9,124 nt of DNA from Pseudomonadales bacterium (GCA_022360535.1 JAKSCP010000484.1:1-9124); one strand, 5' to 3'; numbered from the stretch's first letter, positions 1-7,229 are shown. Program-made: numbers and translations. Notes: a model not told the origin generated them from the sequence alone.

Positions 1-722
1 ATCGCAATGGGCGCTTCGCACATACGTTGATGCAGCACCAGTGGTACCGAGAGTGAGCCAATAGCTCGACTCTCATCTTCGACAGCCACCCGTTGCGTGT
101 CTTGCCAGTTTAGATCGAGCAGGCGAATAGCCAGGCGGTTTTCAAAATCGATTTGACTCGGTTGTCCCTGGGCACGGCGTCCGAACGCGGACCCCCGGTG
201 TTGCGCAAAACCTTCCAGGTCCAGACTGTTAGGCAGACTATTCAGTAAGTGCGTCTTGCCGCTGCCGGTCTTGCCGGCGATGACCACCAGATTGTCATCG
301 CTGGCCAGTCGCTGCACGTGTTCAATCAAACTGCGTCGTAGCGCTTTGTAGCCACCGGCGATGCGTGGCACGTGAATACCCTCAGCAGCGAGCCATTGTT
401 GGGCGATACTGGAGCGCAGGCCACCGCGAAAACAATACAGGGCGCAATTCGGATGGTTCTGGACATAGTCTTTCCAGGCTCGCACCCGCGCAGCTTTCAC
501 CTCACCGGCAACCAATTCCTGTCCCAGTGCAATTGCCGCCTCTCTGCCTTGTTCCCGGTAGCGTCGTCCAACGGCCTGCCGTTCGTCATCATTAAGCAGT
601 GGATGATTGATAGTGTTGGGAAAGGCACCGCGTTTGAATTCGACGGGTGCGCGAACATCCAGCAGGGGGGTTTGGTTTTGAAACAGCGTGGCGAATTCCC
701 CGGCCTGGATGAGATCTGACAT
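1..722 (-). CDS. selU: tRNA 2-selenouridine synthase, 3' part cut by window edge
   Basis: SelU (MnmH, YbbB) acts in the cytoplasm on the wobble uridine of some tRNAs, geranylating 2-thiouridine and replacing sulfur with selenium from selenophosphate. The visible 240 residues hold an N-terminal rhodanese domain (about 10-125) with the motif YCFRGGLRSS. Its cysteine is residue 97, the position of the essential cysteine of the E. coli enzyme. A P-loop domain follows, with Walker A motif GKTGSGKT at 150-157. E. coli SelU has about 364 residues, so roughly one third is missing beyond position 1. The ATG at 722-720 is the only reasonable start because an in-frame TAG lies three codons before it; no strong Shine-Dalgarno sequence is visible. 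The gene is divergent from the DUF1285 gene. The selenophosphate synthetase gene selD is not in the window. Family assignment is secure. Confidence 0.93.
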   Translation of the reverse strand, partial: MSDLIQAGEFATLFQNQTPLLDVRAPVEFKRGAFPNTINHPLLNDDERQAVGRRYREQGREAAIALGQELVAGEVKAARVRAWKDYVQNHPNCALYCFRGGLRSSIAQQWLAAEGIHVPRIAGGYKALRRSLIEHVQRLASDDNLVVIAGKTGSGKTHLLNSLPNSLDLEGFAQHRGSAFGRRAQGQPSQIDFENRLAIRLLDLNWQDTQRVAVEDESRAIGSLSVPLVLHQRMCEAPIA

Positions 723-802
723 GAAGGCTTGCTAATGGCTCAATCAATTGCGAATTGCTGTTGAAGTGTATCATCGGCAACCAGTTCTCCCTAGGCTCAG
801 AC

Positions 803-831
803 TTGGAGGAGGCAGGCGGGCTGTTTATTAT
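803..831 (+). promoter_or_regulatory. Predicted sigma70 promoter for the DUF1285 gene
   Basis: TTGGAG at 803-808 (3 of 6 consensus bases) and TATTAT at 826-831 (5 of 6) are separated by 17 bp. Transcription would start near 838. That lies just before a GGAG ribosome-binding sequence (857-860) and well before the annotated GTG start at 912. It is a sequence match only. Confidence 0.45.
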
Positions 832-856
832 GTTCAGCAGATTTCCTTAACCTGTC

Positions 857-869
857 GGAGTCCGTTATC
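857..869 (+). promoter_or_regulatory. Ribosome-binding site without an ordinary start codon
   Basis: GGAG at 857-860 is followed after 6 nt by the codon ATC (867-869), which is in frame with the DUF1285 gene. The reading frame is open from there to GTG 912 (15 codons, beginning SNDPSHSAPDPFALV after the first codon). No ATG, GTG or TTG is correctly spaced from this GGAG in that frame. The GTG at 912 has no Shine-Dalgarno sequence. The real start may therefore be a rare AUC codon here, or an ATG changed by mutation or sequencing error. Confidence 0.4.
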
Positions 870-911
870 AGCAACGATCCTTCTCATTCAGCGCCCGACC
901 CATTTGCCCTG

Positions 912-1442
912 GTGGCAAAGATCAAGACCAGGGGCCCCGCGCCTGTGCATCTTTGGGATCCGCCTTTCTGCGGTGACATTGATTTGCTGATCAAAAAAGA
1001 CGGGACCTGGGTGCACGAAGGCAGGCCGATACGGCGCCTGGCGATGGTGCAATTGTTTGCTTCGGTGTTGAAGCGTGAAGAGGACAGCTATTTCCTGGTC
1101 ACTCCGGTAGAGAAAGTGGGTATTCAGGTGGAAGATTGCCCGTTCGTGGTAACAGAGATGGATGTGGTGACGACTAACGGGGAGCAACAACTGCAATTCA
1201 CTACCAACACTGGGGAGACAGTGATCGCTGATGCTGATCATCCTCTTAAGGTCACCACTGACCCAGAAAGTGGTGAACCCCATCCCAGTCTGCATATCCG
1301 ATCGGGCCTGGAAGGGCTGCTCAATCGCGCCGTGTTTTATCGGCTGGTAGAACTGGCGGAGCCGGCTACAGTTTCACAGGACAGGCTTGCAGTGCGAAGC
1401 GCTGGTGAGTCTTTCCTGCTGGGGGAAACCGATTCCGAATGA
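912..1442 (+). CDS. DUF1285 domain protein of unknown function
   Basis: The 176 residues from GTG match the DUF1285 family (PF06938) as I know it. The proline-rich entry VHLWDPPFCGDIDLLI is at about 12-27, DGTWVHEGRPI at 30-40, FLVTPVEKVGIQVED in the middle, then DADHPL and a closing RSGLEGLLNRAVFYRLVELAE. Published structures of family members show repeated motifs and led to a proposal of a signalling role, but no reaction is established. There is no signal peptide or membrane segment, so it is probably cytoplasmic. The start is uncertain: GTG 912 has no ribosome-binding site, while a GGAG upstream points to ATC 867, which would give 191 residues. It is transcribed alone, divergent from selU, and ends 209 bp before etfB. 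Confidence 0.85.
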   Translation: MAKIKTRGPAPVHLWDPPFCGDIDLLIKKDGTWVHEGRPIRRLAMVQLFASVLKREEDSYFLVTPVEKVGIQVEDCPFVVTEMDVVTTNGEQQLQFTTNTGETVIADADHPLKVTTDPESGEPHPSLHIRSGLEGLLNRAVFYRLVELAEPATVSQDRLAVRSAGESFLLGETDSE

Positions 1443-1446
1443 GCCA

Positions 1447-1472
1447 TTGCGGCCGCCGCAAACAGGCTGTTT
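1447..1472 (+). repeat. Two adjacent small inverted repeats after the DUF1285 stop
   Basis: TTGCGG (1447-1452) pairs with CCGCAA (1456-1461) across a 3-nt loop. AAACA (1460-1464) pairs with TGTTT (1468-1472), overlapping it by two bases. The position just after the stop at 1442 suits transcript-end processing or termination. There is no clean T run after either stem, so I do not call a rho-independent terminator. Confidence 0.3.
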
Positions 1473-1474
1473 CA

Positions 1475-1503
1475 TTGACCTGAATAGGCAAAAACGGCAT
1501 CAT
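1475..1503 (+). promoter_or_regulatory. Possible sigma70 promoter for etfBA
   Basis: TTGACC at 1475-1480 (5 of 6) and CATCAT at 1498-1503 (4 of 6) are 17 bp apart. Transcription would begin near 1510, giving an etfB leader of about 140 nt. The -10 element is weak, and another promoter closer to the gene (AT-rich TTTTAATAG near 1616-1624) cannot be excluded. The rest of 1504-1627 holds nothing else I can recognise. Confidence 0.3.
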
Positions 1504-1651
1504 TAGCCCCCTTTTTTTGAGCCCGATTCCAGGCAACTCGTGTGCCTTTGAGACCGCCTTGGCCAGTCTCGCGGAATCAGCCAGGATGGCAGGCTCATTC
1601 AAACACTCTCGTAACTTTTAATAGAGCACATTAGAGAACATTGGAGAATCC

Positions 1652-2401
1652 ATGAAGGTTCTTGTTGGAATAAAGCGCGTGGTTGATGCCTACGTGCGGG
1701 TCAGAGTGAAATCTGACGGGACTGGTGTTGACCTTACCAATGCCAAAATGGCGATTAATCCTTTCTGTGAAATCGCAGTTGAAGAAGCGATTCGCATGAA
1801 AGAGGCCGGAAATGCAGATGAAGTCATTGCGGTGTCTATTGGCCCGGCAGCGGCTCAGGAACAAATTCGTACCGCGCTGGCCCTGGGATCTGATCGCGGC
1901 ATCCTGGTGGAAACTGATGAGGAAGTGCAGCCGCTGGCGGTGGCCAAAGCGCTCAAGGCCATTATTGAAAAGGAACAGATCGACCTGGTCATTCTCGGCA
2001 AGCAATCGATTGACAGCGATAACAATCAAGTGGGCCAGATGCTGGCAGCACTTTGCAACTATCCCCAGGGCACCTTTGCCTGCAAAGCTGAACTGCAAGA
2101 CGGGAAGATTCAGGTAACGCGTGAAATTGATGGCGGGGAGCAAACGGTACTCTTGGATTTGCCAGCCATTGTTACAACAGATTTGCGTCTTAACGAACCT
2201 CGTTACGCTTCTTTGCCGAATATTATGAAAGCGAAGAAAAAGCCTATCGATACGCTGACACCAGCGGACCTTGGCGTTGATGTTTCTTCTAACATCAAGA
2301 CTCTGAGTGTGGCACCACCTGCGGAACGCAGTGCAGGAGTTAAAGTGGAGTCGGTCGAGCAATTGGTAGATAAACTGAAAAACGAGGCGAAGGTAATCTA
2401 G
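1652..2401 (+). CDS. etfB: Electron transfer flavoprotein, beta subunit
   Basis: EtfB is the AMP-binding half of the soluble electron transfer flavoprotein, which collects electrons from acyl-CoA and related dehydrogenases and passes them to ETF:ubiquinone oxidoreductase. The 249-residue length is normal. Visible signatures are the N-terminal strand MKVLVGIKRVVD, the nucleotide-binding stretch GKQSIDSDNNQVGQM (116-130), and the family signature from VTREIDGGEQ to PAIVTT (155-176). The loop LPNIMKAKKKPI (188-199) corresponds to the docking loop used to recognise partner dehydrogenases in the mitochondrial-type (group I) proteins. The start is fixed by GGAG (1643-1646) five bases before the ATG. 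The stop is 8 bp before etfA, so the two are surely co-transcribed and probably translationally coupled. Confidence 0.97.
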   Translation: MKVLVGIKRVVDAYVRVRVKSDGTGVDLTNAKMAINPFCEIAVEEAIRMKEAGNADEVIAVSIGPAAAQEQIRTALALGSDRGILVETDEEVQPLAVAKALKAIIEKEQIDLVILGKQSIDSDNNQVGQMLAALCNYPQGTFACKAELQDGKIQVTREIDGGEQTVLLDLPAIVTTDLRLNEPRYASLPNIMKAKKKPIDTLTPADLGVDVSSNIKTLSVAPPAERSAGVKVESVEQLVDKLKNEAKVI

Positions 2402-2409
2402 GTATCACT

Positions 2410-3336
2410 ATGGCGACTTTAGTAATAGCAGAACACGATAACGCGTCGCTCAAGAAGGCGACACTTAATACTGTTTCAGCCGCCAGTGCTATTGGCGGTG
2501 AGGTAGATGTCCTGGTAGCCGGCAGTGGTTGTCAGGCTGCGGCGGAAGCCGCCGCTCAGATAGCGGGTGTGGGCAAAGTACTGATGGCTGATAACGCCTG
2601 TTATGAACATCAGTTACCGGAAGCAGTGGCACCTTTGGTTGCAGAACAGGGGAAAGGCTATTCACATCTGTTAGCTGCAGCGACGACCACAGGCAAGAAC
2701 CTGATGCCCAGAGTAGCTGCTCTGTTAGATGTTGGCCAGATCTCCGACATCGTTGAAGTACAAAGTGAGGACACTTTCGTTCGTCCCATTTACGCGGGTA
2801 ATGCCCTGGCTACAGTGCAATCTGCTGATGCGGTTAAAGTAGTGACAGTACGTACTACTGCGTTCGGTGAAGCCGAGCAAGGTGGGAGCGCTGCGGTTGA
2901 ATCTCTGGATCAAGTGGAAGAGCAGGCACTGTCCAGTTTTGTGAGCGAACAGCTTTCCCAGTCAGAACGTCCTGAACTGACCGCAGCATCAATCATTATA
3001 TCCGGTGGTCGAGGCATGCAAGACGGTGAAAACTTTGCCTTACTGGAAAAAGTCGCCGACAAGTTGGGCGCGGCCATCGGTGCCTCACGAGCCGCAGTGG
3101 ATGCTGGATTTGTGCCTAACGACTATCAAGTAGGTCAGACAGGTAAAATCGTTGCGCCGGATCTCTATATCGCAGTAGGCATTTCGGGAGCGATTCAGCA
3201 TCTGGCTGGTATGAAGGACAGCAAAGTCATCGTGGCTATCAATAAGGACGAAGAGGCACCAATCTTTCAGGTGGCCGACTACGGACTGGTTGCTGATCTG
3301 TTTAAAGTACTTCCTGAGTTGGAAGCGGCCTTGTAA
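2410..3336 (+). CDS. etfA: Electron transfer flavoprotein, alpha subunit
   Basis: EtfA carries the redox-active FAD of the EtfAB heterodimer. The 308 residues fit the family. An N-terminal alpha/beta domain (1 to about 185) contains RPIYAGNA near 125-132. The C-terminal FAD domain has SGGRGM (198-203), GASRAAVDAGF (224-234), VGQTGKIVAPDLYIA (241-255) and GISGAIQHLAGM (257-268), then NKDEEAPIFQVADYG (278-292). The last three match the classic alpha-subunit signature. ATG 2410 follows the etfB stop by 8 bp with only a weak AGGT in front, suggesting coupling to etfB translation. No ETF:quinone oxidoreductase or dehydrogenase gene lies beside the pair, so the proteins probably serve partners encoded elsewhere. 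Confidence 0.97.
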   Translation: MATLVIAEHDNASLKKATLNTVSAASAIGGEVDVLVAGSGCQAAAEAAAQIAGVGKVLMADNACYEHQLPEAVAPLVAEQGKGYSHLLAAATTTGKNLMPRVAALLDVGQISDIVEVQSEDTFVRPIYAGNALATVQSADAVKVVTVRTTAFGEAEQGGSAAVESLDQVEEQALSSFVSEQLSQSERPELTAASIIISGGRGMQDGENFALLEKVADKLGAAIGASRAAVDAGFVPNDYQVGQTGKIVAPDLYIAVGISGAIQHLAGMKDSKVIVAINKDEEAPIFQVADYGLVADLFKVLPELEAAL

Positions 3337-3368
3337 CACTTTTCAAGGATAAAAAAAGATCAAAAAAA

Positions 3369-3391
3369 GCCCGGTAATACCGGGCTTTTTT
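3369..3391. terminator. Bidirectional rho-independent terminator between etfA and rne
   Basis: GCCCGGT (3369-3375) pairs perfectly with ACCGGGC (3379-3385) across the loop AAT. A run of seven A (3362-3368) precedes it and six T (3386-3391) follow. The element therefore reads as a stem plus U-tract on both strands. It ends etfBA transcripts on plus and rne transcripts on minus, 2 bp after the rne stop codon. Confidence 0.9.
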
Positions 3392-3393
3392 GT

Positions 3394-6243
3394 TTATTCA
3401 GCAGAGTTTTGTTGCTGACCATCCTGTTGACGTTTACGGACCTCCCGAGGATCGTTGGGAGCACGTCCACTGAAAGTCGGAGCAGGCTGGGCAATCTGTG
3501 CTACCGGTGCCGGCTCTTCTGGCACTTCTTCGACGGTCTGAGGTTCGGGCTCACTCGCTGTCGCAGCCGGAGTTTGCTCTTCCGCCGTGGTTTTAACTGA
3601 CTCAGGTTCTATAGCTTCTGCAGGTTTTTGAACAGGGTCAGGCGTCACAGATTCTTCATTGACGGCTGGCTCTACCGGATCACTTATCGTGAAACTCGGT
3701 TCAGCGATAACTTGATCATTTGACGCTGCTGATTTTGCAATCGAAGCGGGTGCTGCTTCGACGTCGTTGTTTTCAGTTGGCGCTGGCGTGGCAGGTTCGA
3801 CGCTTTCAGAACTCTCGCCAATTGCTGATGTATCAGAGACCGGTACATCAGAACGGGTTTCTGATGTAACCGACTCCACCGATGTATCAACAGCAGGCGC
3901 CGAATCCTGTTGTGCTTCAACTTGTGGCGTGACTTCAGCAGCTATCGGCGCATTCTGCTTCGGGTTTGCTGGGTTTGCGACAGCAGCCGCGTTGTTTTCC
4001 TCTACAGCCGGAGCAGACTGAACCGCTTCTTGTGCGTTAGCTTGTCTGTCGTCCTGTTGTGGCCTCGGGCCTCGCTTGCGCGGTGTCGTATTCCGTGGTC
4101 GCTTGTCCGATGAGCGGCGGGGCGCTGCGTCTTTGTTGCCTCGTTCGCTGCGCTCATTCTTGCGCTCGTTACTGCGGTTACGATTCTGGTCTCTGTTTTG
4201 ATCCCGATTGCGCTCAGACCGATTGTCATCACGGGCGTCTTTTCTGTTACCGCGATTATCCCGGTTATCACGTTTTTCATTCCGCTGATTACCGCGGTTG
4301 TCGTTGCGACGATTATCCTGATCCCGTTTGTTCTCTCGATCATTGCTGCGGTCGTTGTTACGGTCATTCCCGCCGCGGGCTTGCTGACCGCCCTGCTTGC
4401 GTCGGTTTTGATCGGATTTACCGCGCTGCTGTTTTCTATCGTCGCGTCCATCTTTACCATCACGGCGGTTATCGCGCTTATCTCTGCGATCGCCCTTGGC
4501 TTGCTGACCACGCCCACGGGATTGACCACGATTGCCACGGCCTCCTGATTTGCCTCTACTACGTTTGGGTGGTTGCTTCTTTTCTTCACCGCCGAATAAA
4601 GCGGCAAACAGTCGGGCAAAGAATCCTTTCTCCTTCTTCTTAGGCGCCGGGCGTGCTGCCGGGGCATTGTTCACAGTGGGTTTTTGTACAGCTGCTTCCT
4701 GCTGTACCTCAGGCTTCACCTTGGGAGCCTGCTCCGGCTCGCTGCTGGCATCTACCTCATAGGCTTCAGCATGACGATTAACGCCAGTGATTTCGTAGTG
4801 CGGAGTTTCCATTTCCGGATTCGGAATAATGATCAACTTGGTCTTACTTTGATCTTCAATTTCCGCCAGAGCGGCACGCTTCTCATTGAGAAGGTAAGAA
4901 GAGACAACCAATGGTACTGTCGCCTTAACTTCACGACTCTTCTGCTTGTTGGCTTCTTCCTGCAAGATTCTCAGGATAGACAGTGACAGAGATTCCACAT
5001 CGCGAATGGTGCCCTGACCGCTGCAGCGGGGGCAGACGATAGCACTGGTTTCGCCCAGTGAAGGTCGCAGCCTCTGCCGGGACATTTCTAACAGACCAAA
5101 GCGTGAGATACGACCGACCTGTACCCGGGCACGGTCAGTTTCCAGGGCTTCACGCATACGGTTCTCGACTTCACGCTGATTGCGGTTTGAAGTCATGTCG
5201 ATGAAGTCGATGACTACCAGGCCACCCATGTCGCGCAGACGCAGTTGCCGGGCGATTTCATCAGCCGCTTCCAGATTGGTGTTGAGTGCCGTTTCTTCAA
5301 TATCAGACCCCCGCGTCGCCCGCGATGAGTTGATATCAATAGAAATAAGCGCTTCGGTTGGATCGATCACCACCGAGCCACCGGAGGGCAGACTTACTTC
5401 ACGTTCGAAGGCACTCTCGATCTGGCTTTCGATTTGATAACGATTAAACAGGGGCAGGGCATCGGAATACTGCTTGATGCGACTCTCGTACTGAGGCATT
5501 ACCTGGCGAATGAAGCTGATTGCTTCCTGATAGGACTCTTCAGTATCAAGCAGCACCTCACCAATTTCTTTTCGCAGGTAATCGCGAATGGTGCGAATAA
5601 TGACATTGCTTTCCTGGTAGATAAGGAAAGGAGCTGACTTCTGGGCGCCCGCTTCCTGAATCGCATCCCACAACGCTAAAAGATAGTCCAAATCCCATTG
5701 CAGTTCTTCATGCTCTTTGCCGACACCAGCCGTGCGCACGATTAGACCCATGCCATCTGGAAGTGTCAGCGCGCGCAGTGCCTCGCGAATTTCGGAGCGA
5801 TCATCGCCCTCGATACGGCGGGAAATGCCACCCGCTTTGGGGTTGTTAGGCATCAGCACCAGATAGCGTCCGGCCAGGCTCACGTAAGTGGTCAGAGCAG
5901 CACCTTTATTGCCACGCTCTTCTTTCTCCACTTGCACGATAACCTCAGTGCCTTCGGAGACCAGGTCCTTGATGGTAGAGCGGTCGCCGTTACTGCGGGC
6001 GTCGCTCTTGTAGTAATGACGGGCGATCTCTTTCAACGGCAGGAAGCCGTGGCGTTCTGCGCCGAAGTCGACAAAGGCAGCTTCCAGGCTGGGTTCCACC
6101 CGGGTGATCTTGCCTTTGTAAATATTCGCTTTCTTCTGAATGCGGGTTCGGTTTTCGATGTCCAGGTCGTACAGACGCTGGCCATCAACGAGAGCAACGC
6201 GCAATTCTTCCTCTTGCGTTGCGTTTATCAGCATGCGTTTCAT
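3394..6243 (-). CDS. rne: Ribonuclease E
   Basis: RNase E is the essential endoribonuclease that starts mRNA decay, matures rRNA and tRNA, and scaffolds the degradosome at the inner membrane. The catalytic half is canonical: S1 domain (about 36-120, with IYKGKITRVEP), DNase I-like domain with SIDINSS (Asp303, Asn305) and VVIDFIDM (Asp346), and zinc-link CPRCSGQG (Cys404, Cys407). All of these fall on the E. coli residue numbers. The other half is low complexity. GFFARLFAALFGG (540-552) looks like the amphipathic membrane-anchoring helix. Residues about 557-730 are dense in Arg, Asp, Asn and Gly and should bind RNA. Residues 735-925 are Glu, Pro, Ala and Val rich. The tail carries GRAPNDPREVRKR (926-938), a Pseudomonas-like NDPR motif probably used for partner binding. 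Total length is 949 residues. AAGGAAAG (6260-6253) is the likely, somewhat distant, ribosome-binding site. Confidence 0.97.
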   Translation of the reverse strand: MKRMLINATQEEELRVALVDGQRLYDLDIENRTRIQKKANIYKGKITRVEPSLEAAFVDFGAERHGFLPLKEIARHYYKSDARSNGDRSTIKDLVSEGTEVIVQVEKEERGNKGAALTTYVSLAGRYLVLMPNNPKAGGISRRIEGDDRSEIREALRALTLPDGMGLIVRTAGVGKEHEELQWDLDYLLALWDAIQEAGAQKSAPFLIYQESNVIIRTIRDYLRKEIGEVLLDTEESYQEAISFIRQVMPQYESRIKQYSDALPLFNRYQIESQIESAFEREVSLPSGGSVVIDPTEALISIDINSSRATRGSDIEETALNTNLEAADEIARQLRLRDMGGLVVIDFIDMTSNRNQREVENRMREALETDRARVQVGRISRFGLLEMSRQRLRPSLGETSAIVCPRCSGQGTIRDVESLSLSILRILQEEANKQKSREVKATVPLVVSSYLLNEKRAALAEIEDQSKTKLIIIPNPEMETPHYEITGVNRHAEAYEVDASSEPEQAPKVKPEVQQEAAVQKPTVNNAPAARPAPKKKEKGFFARLFAALFGGEEKKQPPKRSRGKSGGRGNRGQSRGRGQQAKGDRRDKRDNRRDGKDGRDDRKQQRGKSDQNRRKQGGQQARGGNDRNNDRSNDRENKRDQDNRRNDNRGNQRNEKRDNRDNRGNRKDARDDNRSERNRDQNRDQNRNRSNERKNERSERGNKDAAPRRSSDKRPRNTTPRKRGPRPQQDDRQANAQEAVQSAPAVEENNAAAVANPANPKQNAPIAAEVTPQVEAQQDSAPAVDTSVESVTSETRSDVPVSDTSAIGESSESVEPATPAPTENNDVEAAPASIAKSAASNDQVIAEPSFTISDPVEPAVNEESVTPDPVQKPAEAIEPESVKTTAEEQTPAATASEPEPQTVEEVPEEPAPVAQIAQPAPTFSGRAPNDPREVRKRQQDGQQQNSAE

Positions 6244-6868
6244 GTTGGTTCACTTTCCTTGAGTAAGGAGAGCAAATCAGGAGGGACTATCGAGGGACAC
6301 TGGCTTAAGGGTCGAGCTGTGCCAAACAGAGCCTGGGAAAAGCCACCCGTGGCCGTGGCAGCAATAAAACTAGAAATGCAGAAGTCGGTACGCTGGGTAC
6401 CGGCTGGATCCTTTATCTACTTGAGAAGTCGGATTGATAATGCATCTAAATTATTGTTTTTACTTATAAACCTGTCTTGCGCTGTGTCTGTATGCCCACT
6501 ATGGATACCATTGCTTACGGCATCGGCTCGAAGGGCTGTCGAATAGTAATCCTGAATTTCTCTCTGTGCCTGCTCCTCAGAGCCAGGCTATTCAAATCAT
6601 TTCCTGAGGCAGTGGCTGGTATCTCTGTCTAGCGCTGTCGCTGCGACTTTTTTGCCCAGACTGCCAACTTTATATCCGCCGAATTCTGCTTTCTTGAATA
6701 GCGCCTCAATCGTGCGAGGGCTGTTTCGGCGTTCCGGGAGCAGGGGGGTCGATAGTTCCGACCTGTTAGTACCTGCTGCATAGCATTGTATTTCACCCGC
6801 AAAGTCGAGAATTCTTCGAAGCTTTCTCAGTTCGGGCGTGCACAATTGTCTGCAATACACAATGCACG
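6244..6868 (-). promoter_or_regulatory. Long structured 5' leader of rne
   Basis: This gene-free stretch lies between the predicted promoter and the rne start, giving a leader of about 625 nt. Hairpins visible by eye (plus-strand positions) are CGGTAC/GTACCG with a 5-nt loop at 6386-6402, GCCAC/GTGGC at 6342-6359, GCCTG plus CTC paired with GAG plus CAGGC around a single bulge at 6568-6588, and GGTCG/CGACC at 6747-6763. In E. coli a 361-nt rne leader with hairpins lets RNase E destabilise its own mRNA. A comparable role here is inference. The 87-codon frame on minus at 6860-6597 has no recognisable family and is probably chance. Confidence 0.55.
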
Positions 6869-6874
6869 GACGGG

Positions 6875-6903
6875 ACTATAGCAGCTATACCTCCCGGTCA
6901 CAA
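6875..6903 (-). promoter_or_regulatory. Predicted sigma70 promoter of rne
   Basis: Reading minus, TTGTGA (6903-6898, 4 of 6) and TATAGT (6880-6875, 5 of 6) are exactly 17 bp apart. Transcription would start near 6868. Two six-base A-tracts about one helical turn apart (6927-6932 and 6938-6943) lie upstream and may act as a bend or UP-like element. It is the best minus-strand promoter I found before rne. Confidence 0.55.
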
Positions 6904-7028
6904 CAGAATCGCCCCCGCTCAAGCCTAAAAAAGCGCCAAAAAACAAAGGCATGGCCAGTTTTCCGCAGGGTATTTCCCAATTATCGCTAAACTCTGAGAA
7001 CAGCGCGCAAAGCCCCGTATTGTCTTGC

Positions 7029-7058
7029 TTGATTATGAAAAACCCCTGTGGTTAAAAT
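7029..7058 (+). promoter_or_regulatory. Predicted sigma70 promoter for the recombinase-like gene
   Basis: TTGATT (7029-7034, 4 of 6) and TAAAAT (7053-7058, 5 of 6) are separated by 18 bp. Transcription would start near 7065, inside the palindrome GCCACGTGGC. The resulting leader before ATG 7393 is about 330 nt. The stretch between here and the rne promoter (6904-7028) holds only A-tracts and no gene. Confidence 0.45.
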
Positions 7059-7063
7059 ACTCG

Positions 7064-7073
7064 GCCACGTGGC
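7064..7073. repeat. Perfect 10-bp palindrome at the predicted transcription start
   Basis: GCCACGTGGC reads the same on both strands and overlaps the +1 region predicted from the -10 at 7053-7058. A dimeric repressor bound here would block the promoter. No repressor is identified; the downstream recombinase-like protein is one candidate. Confidence 0.5.
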
Positions 7074-7078
7074 TTTGC

Positions 7079-7188
7079 CGGTACAAAGACACATAGACAC
7101 GCGAAAAATCGGTTAATTCCGAGCAAAACATAGAAAAAGAACGAAAAATATCGGCCAAAAAGATCAAATTTGGCCAGTGTCTGTACCG
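7079..7188 (+). repeat. Interrupted inverted repeat enclosing a smaller hairpin
   Basis: The left arm CGGTACA-AA-GACAC (7079-7092) is the reverse complement of the right arm GTGTC-TGTACCG (7177-7188) except for the two-base AA bulge: 12 pairs in all. Inside, directly abutting the right arm, GGCCAAA (7153-7159) pairs with TTTGGCC (7169-7175) across 9 nt. The unpaired middle is A-rich and contains a second AGACAC (7095-7100). It could be a structured RNA leader, a protein-binding array or a recombination site; the sequence alone does not decide. Confidence 0.55.
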
Positions 7189-7190
7189 AA

Positions 7191-7229
7191 TCTGACTTAG
7201 TCTGATTTAGAAAGTCTGAAAAGTCTAAG
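7191..7229 (+). repeat. Cluster of TCTGA/TCTAA direct repeats
   Basis: TCTGACTTAG (7191-7200) is followed head to tail by TCTGATTTAG (7201-7210). Then come AGTCTGA (7213-7219) and AGTCTAA (7222-7228). The first two units are spaced one helical turn apart, as binding sites for a protein on one face of DNA often are. Confidence 0.5.

Noticed and set aside
1504..1602. Minus-strand frame of 78 codons between the DUF1285 gene and etfB
   Set aside because: It overlaps the end of the DUF1285 gene on the other strand and resembles no known protein.
4059..4643. Long plus-strand open frames opposite the rne C-terminal half
   Set aside because: They are by-products of the repetitive Arg/Asp/Asn codons on the minus strand; the translations are low complexity with no family or ribosome-binding site.
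6637..6653. GTCG-CTG-CGAC stem followed by six T on plus, like a terminator
   Set aside because: The stem is only four pairs and no plus-strand gene leads into it, so it is probably chance.
6597..6860. 87-codon open frame on minus inside the rne leader
   Set aside because: No recognisable family, no good ribosome-binding site, and it lies within a leader whose hairpins explain the region better.
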